Assembly (NCBI GenBank): GCA_947456815.1
Contig: CANGTL010000001.1
Span: 124,001-188,000 of the forward strand
Origin: Flavobacteriaceae bacterium
GTDB lineage: Bacteria; Bacteroidota; Bacteroidia; Flavobacteriales; Flavobacteriaceae
Length of the DNA stretch: 64,000 nucleotides
Direction: 5' to 3'
The notes under the pieces were generated by a model that had not been told where the DNA came from, did not search any database, and saw nothing but the letters and a program-made list of their open reading frames with translations. Positions 44,218 through 53,498 of this stretch are shown here, piece after piece (positions within the stretch are counted from its first letter, which is position 1; each line of letters opens with the position of its first letter). The translations under genes were made by a program, and so were the position numbers.

Positions 44218-44250
44218 AAAAAAGCAGCATTTTAATGCTGCTTTTTTTTA
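44217..44250. terminator. Bidirectional terminator between convergent genes
   Basis: Stem AAGCAGCA with TGCTGCTT, six-base loop, A-run before and T-run after. It overlaps the last bases of the tonB gene. Confidence 0.87.
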
Positions 44251-45066
44251 TTGCTTTTTAACTTTTATTGGAAGCCGATATAAAGTCCTTACATTTTGAC
44301 CGTCTTTAAGTCCAGGTTTCCATTTAGTGCGTAACGATTTTAGAACTCGAATCGCTTCTCTGTCTATGCTCGGAGTGGCACTTCTCACTACTTTAATATC
44401 TGTCATGCTGCCGTCTTTTTCGATAATAAATGAAAGATAAACGGTAATGGTTGTTTCAACGTCGTAGGCAACAAATTTTTTACCAACATATTCATAAAAT
44501 GCGTCTAAACCTCCGGGAAACTCTGGGAGTTTGTCTACCGTAATAGTTGTGTTTAGGACTTCAGATGTAGTTTCAGAACTGAGCGCACTTTTTCCTTTTT
44601 CGCTTTCGCCGTTTATTGCGGTGCCTTCGGTGTTGTTTGAGGCGCCGTTATCTGTGTTTGATTTTACATTTGCTGTGGTAGTACCTGTGTTTTCTACAGT
44701 TGCCTCTTTTTGCTTTACAATTTCAAGATTTTCGAGATTTTCTTTCTTGGTCTCAGGTTCGGATTCTTTTTTTGTAACGGGTAACGCCAATTTTTTTGGA
44801 GTTTCTGGCGGCGTAGGTTGAAAGTCCGACAGTTGTAGAACGAGATTGTCGTAAGTAGGCGCAGCATCTGCGTTAGCATTTGTTTTGAAACTGCCAATCA
44901 AAATTGGGATGGTTAGCAACATCGCAACAACAGTAATCCCTAGACAAAGAGCTAATAAAGTGGTTTCATCGCTTTTTTGACGTAATTGAAACGCACCGTA
45001 GTTTTGGTTTTTGTTTTCAAATACGAGGTCGATCCATGATTTGGAATAAATACTAAATTTTGACAT
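44248..45066 (-). CDS. Energy transducer TonB
   Basis: This 272-residue protein has an N-terminal cytoplasmic part (SWIDLVFENKNQNYGAFQLRQ, a Bacteroidota TonB signature), a membrane segment at about 35-55, and a Pro/Glu/Lys-rich periplasmic spacer (PTPPETPKKLALP, then Glu/Lys/Thr/Asn). A C-terminal TonB domain (FPGGLDAFYEYVGKKF ... TVYLSFIIEKDGSMTDIKVVRS ... WKPGLKDGQNV) follows. It passes proton-motive energy to outer-membrane receptors. No exbB/exbD is adjacent. Several such paralogues are usual in this phylum. Confidence 0.92.
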   Translation of the reverse strand: MSKFSIYSKSWIDLVFENKNQNYGAFQLRQKSDETTLLALCLGITVVAMLLTIPILIGSFKTNANADAAPTYDNLVLQLSDFQPTPPETPKKLALPVTKKESEPETKKENLENLEIVKQKEATVENTGTTTANVKSNTDNGASNNTEGTAINGESEKGKSALSSETTSEVLNTTITVDKLPEFPGGLDAFYEYVGKKFVAYDVETTITVYLSFIIEKDGSMTDIKVVRSATPSIDREAIRVLKSLRTKWKPGLKDGQNVRTLYRLPIKVKKQ

Positions 45067-45387
45067 AATTCAAAAGTTTAATGGTTACGTATTTATTCTT
45101 TCATAGTATCGTTTTTTGTTACAACGTGAGCGGATGAGGAAATATTGTTTGGTTGTTTAATGGGTTATTTGTTTAGTTGGGCTTAATGTTGCTTTTGGAT
45201 TGAAGAGCCCTAGCCCCGACAGGAGAGGAAAACCTTTTGCGGCGGTTTTTACTTTGTCATTTTGCTTCGCTGGTTTGCCGCAAAAGTTTGGGAACGGATG
45301 GCGGGAAAAAGCTTCTAAAAAAACAAAGAAACACGAATTGTATACTCGATTTAACGAATAAACTGTTCAACGATTAAACAAAAGTAA
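45067..45387. other. Intergenic region with repeat copy D
   Basis: This 320-base gap between the ECF sigma gene end and tonB start. It holds repeat copy D (45205-45320). No gene is seen in the rest. Confidence 0.55.
45205..45320 (-). repeat. Interspersed intergenic repeat, copy D (divergent centre)
   Basis: Minus orientation. GAGCCCTAGCCCC on the plus strand corresponds to the GGGCTAGGGC end. The centre forms a long hairpin, CTTTTGCGGC with GCCGCAAAAG, and the far end keeps AAGCTTCTAAAA. The centre differs from copies B and C. Confidence 0.65.
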
Positions 45388-45939
45388 TTAACGCTTGTTC
45401 TCGATAATCTCGGCTAATAATTTCTTGGCTCTAAGTAGCTTTATCTTGATATTATTAAGAGGTTCTCCCAATTCGTCAGCAATTTCTTGATAACTCATTT
45501 CTTGAAAATAACGCAATTGAATGACTTCTTGATAGTGAGGCTTTAGCTCTTTGATATCACGAAGCAACTGCGACAAATTTTGCTCTGTGATAATCTTATC
45601 TTCTGCCGAGGGTGCAGTATCTGCAATGTTGTATGCTTGGTAATCGTTCTCGTCTGAATAGTCTACAAATAGTGAGGACTTTCTTTTGCGAAGCATATCG
45701 ATATGCACATTCTTGGCAATGGCAATGAGCCACGTATTGAATTGAAATTCTGGATTGTAAGTAGCAATTTTATCAAACGCTTTAGAGAAAGTTTCGATAG
45801 CGATGTCTTCAGCGTCTGTTTCGTTTTCTGTTCGTTTCAGCATAAAGCCGTATACTTCATTCCAATAATGATCTAACAGAAAGGTGAAGGCTACTTGGTC
45901 GCCTTGCTTTGCTAATTCGATATTTTTTGTTATTTCCAA
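45388..45939 (-). CDS. ECF RNA polymerase sigma factor
   Basis: This 183-residue sigma factor has region 2 at about 20-85 (FLLDHYWNEVYGFMLKRTENETDAEDIAIETFSKAF, then FNTWLIAIAKNVHIDMLRKRK) and region 4 at about 125-178 (LKPHYQEVIQLRYFQEMSYQEIADELGEP). No anti-sigma gene is adjacent. The only start in register is a TTG at 45937-45939, inside the last codons of the glycosyltransferase gene (10-base overlap), so translation is probably coupled. It belongs to the SigW-like conserved Flavobacteriia ECF group rather than to FecI types. Confidence 0.88.
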   Translation of the reverse strand: MEITKNIELAKQGDQVAFTFLLDHYWNEVYGFMLKRTENETDAEDIAIETFSKAFDKIATYNPEFQFNTWLIAIAKNVHIDMLRKRKSSLFVDYSDENDYQAYNIADTAPSAEDKIITEQNLSQLLRDIKELKPHYQEVIQLRYFQEMSYQEIADELGEPLNNIKIKLLRAKKLLAEIIENKR

Positions 45940-47036
45940 TGTACCGGTTTGGAGACAATATTAGTAATAAAAATATTCATCTGCGTAAAAAGCAACACAA
46001 TTTCAAGAATTGGATACCAATAGATTACATCTTTTTCTCTCAATTTCCCAGCTGAAAATCCAAGAGAAATCCAGGTAAAAATGTATCGAAAGGCAACCAA
46101 ACTGCTAACGATAATCCACTCAAATTGGAACGCTAATAGGCAGATTGCTAAAATGAAAAAGAAAACTTGTGAGCAATGAAAACAACCCAGTTGCACTTTA
46201 TCAAACGATTTATAATAGGATGCTGTGGTAATGTGCCGACGTTTTTGTACAAACCATTCTTTGAAAGTTGTTTTTGGTTTTGAATAGGTGAAACTATCTG
46301 GCGAACAACAAATGGTTGTATTGCTTCCTTTAGCCGCTTGATTGATAAATAAATCGTCATCACCTGATCGAATTTTCATATGCTCTATAAAACCGTTGAC
46401 ATTGAAAAACTCTTCTTTTTTATAGGCCATATTCCGACCAACTCCCATATAAGGTCGACCCATTCTTGCCCAGGAAAAATAACTTACGGCGGTCATTAAA
46501 GTTTCAAATCTGATGAGCTTATTCAAGAATGAACCTGGTATTTTTTCATAAGCGCCATAACCTAGAACGATGGTTTTTTGAGCCGTAAAATTTGAACTCA
46601 TTTCTTTAATCCAGTCTTTAGAAGTCGGGTAACAATCAGCGTCTGTAAATAATAAATACTCTTTCTTTGCCGCTTTAATTCCTAGCGTTAATGCAAATTT
46701 CTTATTGCCCCAAAATGCTTCGTTATTGACCACTTTTACCAAACGAACATTAGTGTATTTTTTTTCAAATTCCTCGAAAATATCTAGTGTTGTGTCGCTC
46801 GAAGCGTCATCAATAAGAATAATTTCAAAATCTGGGTAGTCTTGTTCCGCCAGTAATGGAATAAACTTTACAACGTTTTCTTCTTCGTTTTTAGCGCATA
46901 CAATAACAGAAATCGGTGTTTTTTTAGGGTTGTTTTTCAAGCACGGTCCGAATGAGAATTTTCCAAAAACGACCACATAATAAAACAATTGAATAGCTAC
47001 AATAGCAATAAAAAGATAAAATAAGAGAGTCAACAT
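45930..47036 (-). CDS. Family 2 glycosyltransferase, membrane-bound
   Basis: This 368-residue protein has an N-terminal membrane segment, then a GT-A domain: ISVIVCAKNEEENVVKFIPLL, IILIDDASSDTT, the DxD-type FTDADCYPTSKDWI, and RSGDDDLFINQAA with VQKRRH near the end of the catalytic part. Two or three C-terminal membrane segments follow. It transfers a sugar from a nucleotide donor onto an unknown acceptor, perhaps a glycolipid. The downstream ECF sigma gene overlaps its last codons. Confidence 0.9.
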   Translation of the reverse strand: MLTLLFYLFIAIVAIQLFYYVVVFGKFSFGPCLKNNPKKTPISVIVCAKNEEENVVKFIPLLAEQDYPDFEIILIDDASSDTTLDIFEEFEKKYTNVRLVKVVNNEAFWGNKKFALTLGIKAAKKEYLLFTDADCYPTSKDWIKEMSSNFTAQKTIVLGYGAYEKIPGSFLNKLIRFETLMTAVSYFSWARMGRPYMGVGRNMAYKKEEFFNVNGFIEHMKIRSGDDDLFINQAAKGSNTTICCSPDSFTYSKPKTTFKEWFVQKRRHITTASYYKSFDKVQLGCFHCSQVFFFILAICLLAFQFEWIIVSSLVAFRYIFTWISLGFSAGKLREKDVIYWYPILEIVLLFTQMNIFITNIVSKPVHWK

Positions 47037-47138
47037 AGTATCAATTTGTTTTTTTAAAACGTGTGCAAAGGTAGGGATTCGATCTTAAATTTAGAAGCTT
47101 CATCGACACCTATTTTTTGTTTTTTTTAGAAGTGAATT

Positions 47139-47226
47139 TTAGGAGCTAGTTCCAGCTGTTCATTATATCTTTTGCGCCAAAAAGCGATGGCACAAAAGGA
47201 TGCCATTTCCATCTGGGCTAGGGCAG
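47139..47226 (+). repeat. Interspersed intergenic repeat, copy E
   Basis: TTAGGAGCTAGTTCCAGCTG at one end and CCATCTGGGCTAGGGCAG at the other. The inner stem is TCTTTTGCGCCA against TGGCACAAAAGGA. About 88 bases. Confidence 0.8.
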
Positions 47227-47265
47227 TTGGGTGCTAGTAGATCCTTTTTATTAATTGGTTGTGAG

Positions 47266-47680
47266 ATTACTTTGTGATTGTGAGTTTGGGGAGTCGTTAT
47301 AACAAATCCTTTTGGTTTTTGCAAAACTTGGGATGTTTTCATCCTAAAAAAAATCTGTGTATTTTCAGGATTACTTCGTGATCCTGAGTTGGGGAGTCGT
47401 TACAACAAATCCTTCTGGTTTTTGCAAAACCAGTAGATTTTTTTGTTCAAAAAGAATTTTCAAGTAAATTTTTCAGAATTACTTCGTGATCCTGAGTTGG
47501 GGAGTCGTTACAACAAATCCTTCTGGTTTTTGCAAAACCAGTAGATTTTTTTGTTCAAAAAGAATTTTCAAGTAAACTTTTCAGGATTACTTCGTGATCC
47601 TGATTGGGGGAGTCGTTACAACAAATCCTCCTGGTTTTTACAAAACCAGAATATTTTTTATTCAAAAAGAATTCAAGTGA
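47266..47680 (+). repeat. Four-copy tandem repeat beside tRNA-Pro
   Basis: The GGGGAGTCGT landmark occurs at 47288, 47391, 47499 and 47607, giving periods of 103, 108 and 108 bases. Each unit has a palindromic AGGATTACTTCGTGATCCT, then GAGTCGTTACAACAAATCC, a CTGGTTTTTGCAAAACCAG hairpin, and TTTTTTTGTTCAAAAAGAAT. There are no unique spacers, so it is not a CRISPR array. The unit resembles, in inverted orientation, the 3-prime flank and terminator of the adjacent tRNA-Pro gene. Confidence 0.9.
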
Positions 47681-47700
47681 ACTTTAATTCTTTTTGAACA

Positions 47701-47733
47701 AAAAAATCCTTTTTGCTGTGGCAAAAAGGATTT
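47701..47733 (-). terminator. tRNA-Pro terminator
   Basis: A perfect 13-bp stem, AAATCCTTTTTGC with GCAAAAAGGATTT and a four-base loop. On the minus strand it is followed by a T-run. It starts 4 bases past the tRNA 3-prime end. Confidence 0.88.
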
Positions 47734-47737
47734 GTTG

Positions 47738-47812
47738 TCGGGGTGGCAGGATTCGAACCTGCGGCCTCCTGCTCCCAAAGCAGGCGCGATAACCGGGCTA
47801 CGCTACACCCCG
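47738..47812 (-). tRNA. tRNA-Pro (anticodon TGG)
   Basis: 75 nt without encoded CCA. Acceptor CGGGGTG pairs with CACCCCG (7 bp), discriminator A. The anticodon arm is CCTGC-TTTGGGA-GCAGG with TGG at positions 34-36. The T arm GCAGG-TTCGAAT-CCTGC is perfect. The D arm sequence is GCGTAGCCCGGTTATCGC. Confidence 0.97.
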
Positions 47813-47961
47813 AAGCGAGCGCAAAGATAAGGTTTAATTTCACTTTGCAAAACGAAACGGTCGAAATAAATTAAATTTATTTTAGCATTAATTTTTAGGA
47901 TTCATATTAGAGTTATTTTTTAGAATTAAGTTTACATTTGCCACACTAAAATTTTTATATA

Positions 47962-48909
47962 ATGTCCGAAACTATCGAAAAAACAAAATGCTTAATTATT
48001 GGTTCAGGCCCTGCTGGATATACAGCGGCAATTTATGCGGCCAGAGCAAATATGAATCCTGTTTTATATCAAGGAACGCAACCAGGCGGACAACTCACAA
48101 CGACTAATGAAGTGGAAAATTTTCCAGGCTATGTTGACGGTGTTACTGGTCCGGAAATGATGGTACAATTGCAGCTGCAAGCGCAGCGTTTTGGTACTGA
48201 TGTTCGCGATGGCTGGGCGACTAAAGTTGATTTTTCAGGTCCAATTCATAAAGTGTGGATTAATGACACGAAAGAATTGCACTGTGAAACGGTTATTATT
48301 TCGACAGGCGCAACAGCGAAATATTTGGGACTTCCATCTGAACAAAAGTATTTAGAATTGGGTGGAGGTGTCTCAGCATGCGCTGTCTGTGATGGTTTCT
48401 TCTACAGAAATCAAGAAGTAGTTATTGTTGGTGCGGGTGATTCTGCTTGCGAAGAAGCACACTATTTATCAAAACTTTGCAAGAAAGTGACGATGTTGGT
48501 GCGCAGCGAAAAATTCAGAGCTTCTAAAATTATGGAAGAGCGCGTGCGCAAGACAGAGAATATTACAATCTTGATGAATCATGATACGGTGGAAGTGATT
48601 GGAGACGGACAAGTGGTTACTGCCGTTAAAGCAAGAAATAAAACGACCAATGAGGAATTTGAAATTGAAGCCACCGGTTTCTTTGTTGCAATCGGTCATT
48701 CTCCAAATACCGCTATTTTTAAAGACTATTTGACACTAGATGAAACTGGCTATATCGTAAATGTTCCTGGAACATCGAAGACAAATGTTCCTGGTGTTTT
48801 CGTTGGGGGAGATGCTGCAGATCACGTCTATCGCCAAGCAATTACTGCTGCAGGAACTGGCTGTATGGCTGCATTGGATGCCGAACGATATTTGGCTTCA
48901 AAGGAATAA
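47962..48909 (+). CDS. trxB: Thioredoxin-disulfide reductase
   Basis: This 315-residue cytosolic flavoenzyme passes electrons from NADPH to thioredoxin. The FAD motif GSGPAGYTAAIYAAR, the redox pair Cys140/Cys143 in CAVCDGFF, the NADPH motif GAGDSACEEAHYL and the C-terminal GVFVGGDAADHVYRQAITAAG are all standard. A -7 box TACATTTG lies at 47933-47940. Single gene, ended by a bidirectional terminator. Confidence 0.96.
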   Translation: MSETIEKTKCLIIGSGPAGYTAAIYAARANMNPVLYQGTQPGGQLTTTNEVENFPGYVDGVTGPEMMVQLQLQAQRFGTDVRDGWATKVDFSGPIHKVWINDTKELHCETVIISTGATAKYLGLPSEQKYLELGGGVSACAVCDGFFYRNQEVVIVGAGDSACEEAHYLSKLCKKVTMLVRSEKFRASKIMEERVRKTENITILMNHDTVEVIGDGQVVTAVKARNKTTNEEFEIEATGFFVAIGHSPNTAIFKDYLTLDETGYIVNVPGTSKTNVPGVFVGGDAADHVYRQAITAAGTGCMAALDAERYLASKE

Positions 48910-48941
48910 TTGTGAAATTCAAGACCATTTGATAGAATAGA

Positions 48942-48968
48942 AAAAGCCTCGATATGTTCGAGGCTTTT
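48942..48968. terminator. Bidirectional terminator after trxB
   Basis: Perfect stem AAAAGCCTCGA with TCGAGGCTTTT around a five-base loop, lying between convergent trxB and the DUF2807-type gene. Confidence 0.88.
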
Positions 48969-48995
48969 CATTTTTATTCGATCTTTTTCCGTAAA

Positions 48996-49832
48996 TTACT
49001 TCAATGGCTTTTTTGTCAAAACTGCACTGTCAAGAAAGTTTTTGATTTCAAGTTTTTGTGCCCCATACAATTTGGTTTCTGTTTTACCTTTGGCGTCAAG
49101 TATCAATTTTGTAGCTACGTTAATACTGGCCTCAGCAAAACCTTCTGTCAATAATTCGGTATTTTTAGTAGTTAACTTTTGACCAGTAAAATCAGCATCA
49201 TTGTCTAATCGTAATTTAAAATCGATTACATCTCCTTCAATTACTGCTTTTGTCTTCTGATACATATCAAATTTCATTTGTGTAGACGAAATCAACGCTT
49301 TCAATTGCGAGTTTTTACTCATTTCGATTGTCGCATCTTCTGACTTCAAATTGAGCTCGGCCTTCGACTTATCATCCATCATTAATGTAAAAGTCTTTAC
49401 ATTCGCGTTAGCGTACAACTTCGCGTTGTCATGGATTTTGAAGGTAAAATTTGCCAAGTTCAATTCAGCTAAGGCAGTAATGTTAGTATCGTCTTTTGCA
49501 ATTAATAAATTAAAATCATCCGTAAAAGTCACTCGCACACTTAATTTTTTCGTCCCCGAAATTTGCCTGGAAGTAGATAAATGCAATGTTTTTGCTTTTG
49601 AAGCAAATTCTACAAACTCTTGCACATTGTCATCTGCTTCAATTTCAATCGAAGATTTATCACCTTTTATCAAAAAGATTTCTAAGTTGTCGTCGACTTC
49701 TAGTGTTTCAAATTCGCTAACTTCTTTTTGAACAACAGTTACTATTTTCGAACCTTTTACCTTTTCTTTTTGCTGAGAAAAAGCGGTATTGCTCAAGAAA
49801 AATATCGATATGATTACAATAATTTTATACAT
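48996..49832 (-). CDS. DUF2807 (head GIN domain) exported protein
   Basis: This 278-residue protein has a signal peptide (MYKIIVIISIFFLSNTAFSQ) followed by a repetitive right-handed beta-helix-like DUF2807 region. Typical phrases are FETLEVDDNLEIFLIKGDKSSIEIEADDN, LSVRVTFTDDFN, AKLYANANVKTFTLMMDD and KAVIEGDVIDFKLRLDNDADF. The family was named putative auto-transporter adhesin, head GIN domain; its function is unclear. The frame is open to 49865, but the ATG at 49832 begins the signal peptide. It follows the ABC-M1 gene by 63 bases in the same direction and may share its transcript. Confidence 0.85.
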   Translation of the reverse strand: MYKIIVIISIFFLSNTAFSQQKEKVKGSKIVTVVQKEVSEFETLEVDDNLEIFLIKGDKSSIEIEADDNVQEFVEFASKAKTLHLSTSRQISGTKKLSVRVTFTDDFNLLIAKDDTNITALAELNLANFTFKIHDNAKLYANANVKTFTLMMDDKSKAELNLKSEDATIEMSKNSQLKALISSTQMKFDMYQKTKAVIEGDVIDFKLRLDNDADFTGQKLTTKNTELLTEGFAEASINVATKLILDAKGKTETKLYGAQKLEIKNFLDSAVLTKKPLK

Positions 49833-49895
49833 CCAATTAAAATTTCTCCAAATATAAAAAAACAATAGCGACTATCGGGAAGTTTTTTCCTTAAC

Positions 49896-52800
49896 CTATT
49901 CCTCCAATTTCTTTAAGTTGTCATCTGGAATCCGGTCGATTAGATAATTATACGGATCAATGCCAGCTTCGAAGGGCAGTTCCGAAGTTCTAAATTTAAA
50001 AACATTGTCTTTTTTTGTAAGTTTAAGTCTTTTGTAAACCAGTACTTTGCCTAAGTTTTGATCATTGGTCGGTTTAGCAAAAACTCCAATATCAATGTAG
50101 TCTGCTATTGCGATTTTTGTTTCTTTACCTAATGCGTCAGATCGCACTTTTTCGGAAGTCGTCTTTAAAGTAATTTCATATTCTTTACCAACTTTCTTAT
50201 ACGTCGCACTTAGCATTCGGTTTGAAAATAAGGTTATGTTCTCGAATAAATCATCGATGAGGTATTGCAACTGCTCTGGTGTTACTTTTTTGAATTCATC
50301 GACGGCGTTTAGTGATGTTGGAAATGGAGGGTTCTGATAAGCATAGGCGTTTACTAAATTGCGAAGTGCTTCATTTACTTTTTGTTCCCCAATCATCTCT
50401 TTTAAATAATACATCGCAACACTTGCTTTGTTGTAGTGAATATACTGCTGTCCCTCGGTTTTCATCAACGGATTCTCACCTTCTAATTCACTACTTCGGC
50501 CGCTCAAATATTCGTCCATTTCGTATTTTAAAAATTTCTTCATTTTGTTTTTGCCGTATTCTTTTTCCATGACCATCAAAGCGGAATATTGCGCAAATCC
50601 TTCACTCATCATTTCGCTGCCTTGCATATTTGCTCCACAAACTTGATGTGCCCAATACTGGTGTCCCATTTCATGTGCAACAACATAGAATACTTGATCA
50701 ATATCGTCTTTAGTAACTTCCCGCAGGTCTATGATAAACCCGATTCCTTCGCTAAAAGGCATTGTTCCGGGAAAAGCTTGGGCAAAACTATTGTACCTAG
50801 GAAATTCAATAATTCGACATTGTTTATGGTAATAAGGCCCAAAATTGTTAATGTAATACTCGAGCGATTTTTGCATGCTTTTGAGCATAGTTGGGACGTT
50901 ATAGGCATGTTGCTTGTCATAGTATACTTCAAGATCAATTCCGTTCCACTTTTGTCTTGCAACTTCATATTTTGCAGAGATGAATGAATAGAAATTCAGT
51001 GATTTTTGATCTAGTTTATAATTGTAATAATTTCTTCCGTTCGCTTTCCATGATTTCAGTAATGAACCTGGAGCAATGGCGATTTGATCAGCAGAAGTAC
51101 TAATGGTTGTATTTACTTCTACCCAATCTGAGTCATTACTTATGTAGGTATTCGCTCTTGCAGTAAGATTGTTCGCGTCCAATTTTGGCATCCTTATTCT
51201 TGCCGGCAACTTCAATTTGGCTCGTTTGTTTTTATCGGAAATCTCAAAGCTGTCCTGGTAACCGAACGATGGTAGTAAATCACTGTTGTTAAAGAAAGTT
51301 CCGTTTTGCGTTAGTGAAGTAAAACTCACTTCATTTTCAAATCCTTTGGTAATACTCCAAAGATTAATATCTATTTTAATAGAATCATTGGGAGCGAGAC
51401 TTTTATTTAATTTGTAGACTCGGTAAAAAAGGCGTTTGTCTTTTAATTGAAGTTGACTGCCTGGAATTCGAATTTGTATGCTATCGATGGCCAGTGGCAT
51501 CGTAAAATGAAGCTCGCTAATTGGAGCATTTGATTTGTTTTTTGCCCAAGCTTCTACTTTTGCGGCAATGCTTCGTTCTTGAGGCATGATATCAATTGAG
51601 TAATTGAATTTGTAGAATCTCGGCTGATTGATGTTCTCGTATTTCTTGTATTTTTTTTCATAGTCGACTTGCTTATCTTCTTGTTCTATCGAAGAATCGT
51701 ATTTGTTTAGAATTTTTGTATTGTAATAAACAAATCCACCGCAGACAAGAAAAGCGAGAACACTTAACGTAATAGCCAACTTGTTTTTTCCGAACGATAA
51801 TTTCGCGTGTGTCAACCTATAATTCATAAGTGGTTCTTTCCCTCGAATATAAAATGCCAGACAAACAAAACATAGCAATACACAAAACAAAAACCAGTAT
51901 AAACTAAATGCAGTTGCCCCAGGAATGAAGGGCCCAAATCCGTTCATGTCAGAATAGGTAATATTCGGTCTTGCCCCAAACGAAATCATGTTGGAATTAA
52001 TTTCAAATAATCCCCAAATAAAACTATTGATAATAATAAAAGCCACAAAAGCAAAATAGGCAATATAGCGGTTGTTTATTAGATAATGAAAAAGCAAAGA
52101 AAGTACTACTAAGAAAAACAACCCACTTAAACGGATAAGCAAAAGCGATTCAATATAAACGTCCAATTCGTAGTGGTAATAACCCATTATTGTTTGCGTG
52201 ATTACACCAAAAATGATTGCAAAAACAAAGACAACTGCAATGGCAAAAATGATGGCGAATAGTTTTGAAAAAAACAAAGTATTCGACTGAATTGGCGTTG
52301 CTTCTTGAATTTCATTAATTTTTGAATCCCGTTCTTTCCATACCAAAACACCTGTATAGAATGTGATGAATCCAATCATAAAAATATTGAATGCATTTTC
52401 GATGGTGTCAACGACGCTATAAGTTACAAGATATTGTGAAACTCCATATCGACTGGTAAAGGTCGACAATCCGATGATCAAGTTTATCATTCCAATAGCA
52501 GTGATGATAATAAAACTTGGGTTTTTGACCACCGCTTTGATTTCAAACCAAGTAATTTTAAAGAAAGTAGCCAACGAAAATGAACCCGCTTTTTCGGGTA
52601 GATATGAACTGTCATTAATGACTAGCGGCAGTTCAATAATTTTTGGTTTTTTGATTTTTTTTACCCTTTCATTTTTTGTGTTAAATGAAAATTTTAAATA
52701 AACGATCATCAAAATAACGCCTGCGATTCCCAACCAAATCAACCGATTGACGAGTAGCTCGCCGTGTAGTGTGATTGCCTGATAATTTTTTTCATCGACG

Positions 52801-53480
52801 GTCAGATACTTGGTCATGATTTCGAATGGGCGATCTCCAAACGGGTCAAGTAAATTAGCAATCCACTCTTTTTGAATATCATCCATAAAACCCGATGAAA
52901 CGCCGTATAGCACCAGAATCAACATTGATCCAATAAAAGAAACAATGCTACTTCTAAACAAAATCGCAAGTCCAAATAGCAGAACGCCAGAAATAATAAC
53001 ATTTGGAATTGCAAATATCAAAATACCTTGTAAATGGCCAGCCCAAATGATTTCGCCAAAACGTTCGGCGGGAGTCCAATCGAATATTGGAGCGATAATG
53101 GCACCCAAAATGGCACCAATAGAAACCCCAAGTAGCGGAATCACTGAAATAAAGGCCGCACCGATAAACTTGCCAAAGAAGTAGTGGCGTTTCTTGATAG
53201 GTGAGGAAAACATAAATTGGTGCATTCCGTATTGAAAATCCCGATTAGCCGTTGCATTCATAAATGCAGTTGTCATCAACAAGCTGATAATCGACATTGT
53301 GGCGTAGAATGTTTCGATTACAAAGGGAGCATTTTTATGAATATTACCTATGCTGCCGCCAATGCGCACATTTTCTGAAGCAACAGCAGCAAAAACAAAA
53401 AGAGCATTGATAAACATAAAGATCCAGATCATAGGTGTCTTTAGCCAATACTTGATTTCGTGTGAGATAAATTTCCACAT
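49896..53480 (-). CDS. ABC-2 type permease fused to an M1 family aminopeptidase
   Basis: This is a 1194-residue membrane protein. The N-terminal half (about 1-590) has roughly 12 hydrophobic segments of an ABC-2 permease, including a FMFSSPIKKRHYFFGKFIGA loop and a second permease-like set. The C-terminal half is an M1 peptidase domain, with zinc site HEMGHQYWAH and downstream Glu in SEGFAQYSALM (complement near 50610-50680). The upstream exopeptidase motif differs from the canonical GAMEN (FSEGIGFIIDL). Its ATPase partner is encoded directly upstream (53499-54371). It may couple peptide export or sensing with proteolysis; this is inferred. Confidence 0.9.
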   Translation of the reverse strand: MWKFISHEIKYWLKTPMIWIFMFINALFVFAAVASENVRIGGSIGNIHKNAPFVIETFYATMSIISLLMTTAFMNATANRDFQYGMHQFMFSSPIKKRHYFFGKFIGAAFISVIPLLGVSIGAILGAIIAPIFDWTPAERFGEIIWAGHLQGILIFAIPNVIISGVLLFGLAILFRSSIVSFIGSMLILVLYGVSSGFMDDIQKEWIANLLDPFGDRPFEIMTKYLTVDEKNYQAITLHGELLVNRLIWLGIAGVILMIVYLKFSFNTKNERVKKIKKPKIIELPLVINDSSYLPEKAGSFSLATFFKITWFEIKAVVKNPSFIIITAIGMINLIIGLSTFTSRYGVSQYLVTYSVVDTIENAFNIFMIGFITFYTGVLVWKERDSKINEIQEATPIQSNTLFFSKLFAIIFAIAVVFVFAIIFGVITQTIMGYYHYELDVYIESLLLIRLSGLFFLVVLSLLFHYLINNRYIAYFAFVAFIIINSFIWGLFEINSNMISFGARPNITYSDMNGFGPFIPGATAFSLYWFLFCVLLCFVCLAFYIRGKEPLMNYRLTHAKLSFGKNKLAITLSVLAFLVCGGFVYYNTKILNKYDSSIEQEDKQVDYEKKYKKYENINQPRFYKFNYSIDIMPQERSIAAKVEAWAKNKSNAPISELHFTMPLAIDSIQIRIPGSQLQLKDKRLFYRVYKLNKSLAPNDSIKIDINLWSITKGFENEVSFTSLTQNGTFFNNSDLLPSFGYQDSFEISDKNKRAKLKLPARIRMPKLDANNLTARANTYISNDSDWVEVNTTISTSADQIAIAPGSLLKSWKANGRNYYNYKLDQKSLNFYSFISAKYEVARQKWNGIDLEVYYDKQHAYNVPTMLKSMQKSLEYYINNFGPYYHKQCRIIEFPRYNSFAQAFPGTMPFSEGIGFIIDLREVTKDDIDQVFYVVAHEMGHQYWAHQVCGANMQGSEMMSEGFAQYSALMVMEKEYGKNKMKKFLKYEMDEYLSGRSSELEGENPLMKTEGQQYIHYNKASVAMYYLKEMIGEQKVNEALRNLVNAYAYQNPPFPTSLNAVDEFKKVTPEQLQYLIDDLFENITLFSNRMLSATYKKVGKEYEITLKTTSEKVRSDALGKETKIAIADYIDIGVFAKPTNDQNLGKVLVYKRLKLTKKDNVFKFRTSELPFEAGIDPYNYLIDRIPDDNLKKLEE

Positions 53481-53498
53481 AACTGATTCCGATTTAGG

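Noticed and set aside
47266..47680. Direct repeats as a CRISPR array
   Set aside because: The units are 103-108 bases, nearly identical throughout, with no unique spacers and no cas genes nearby.
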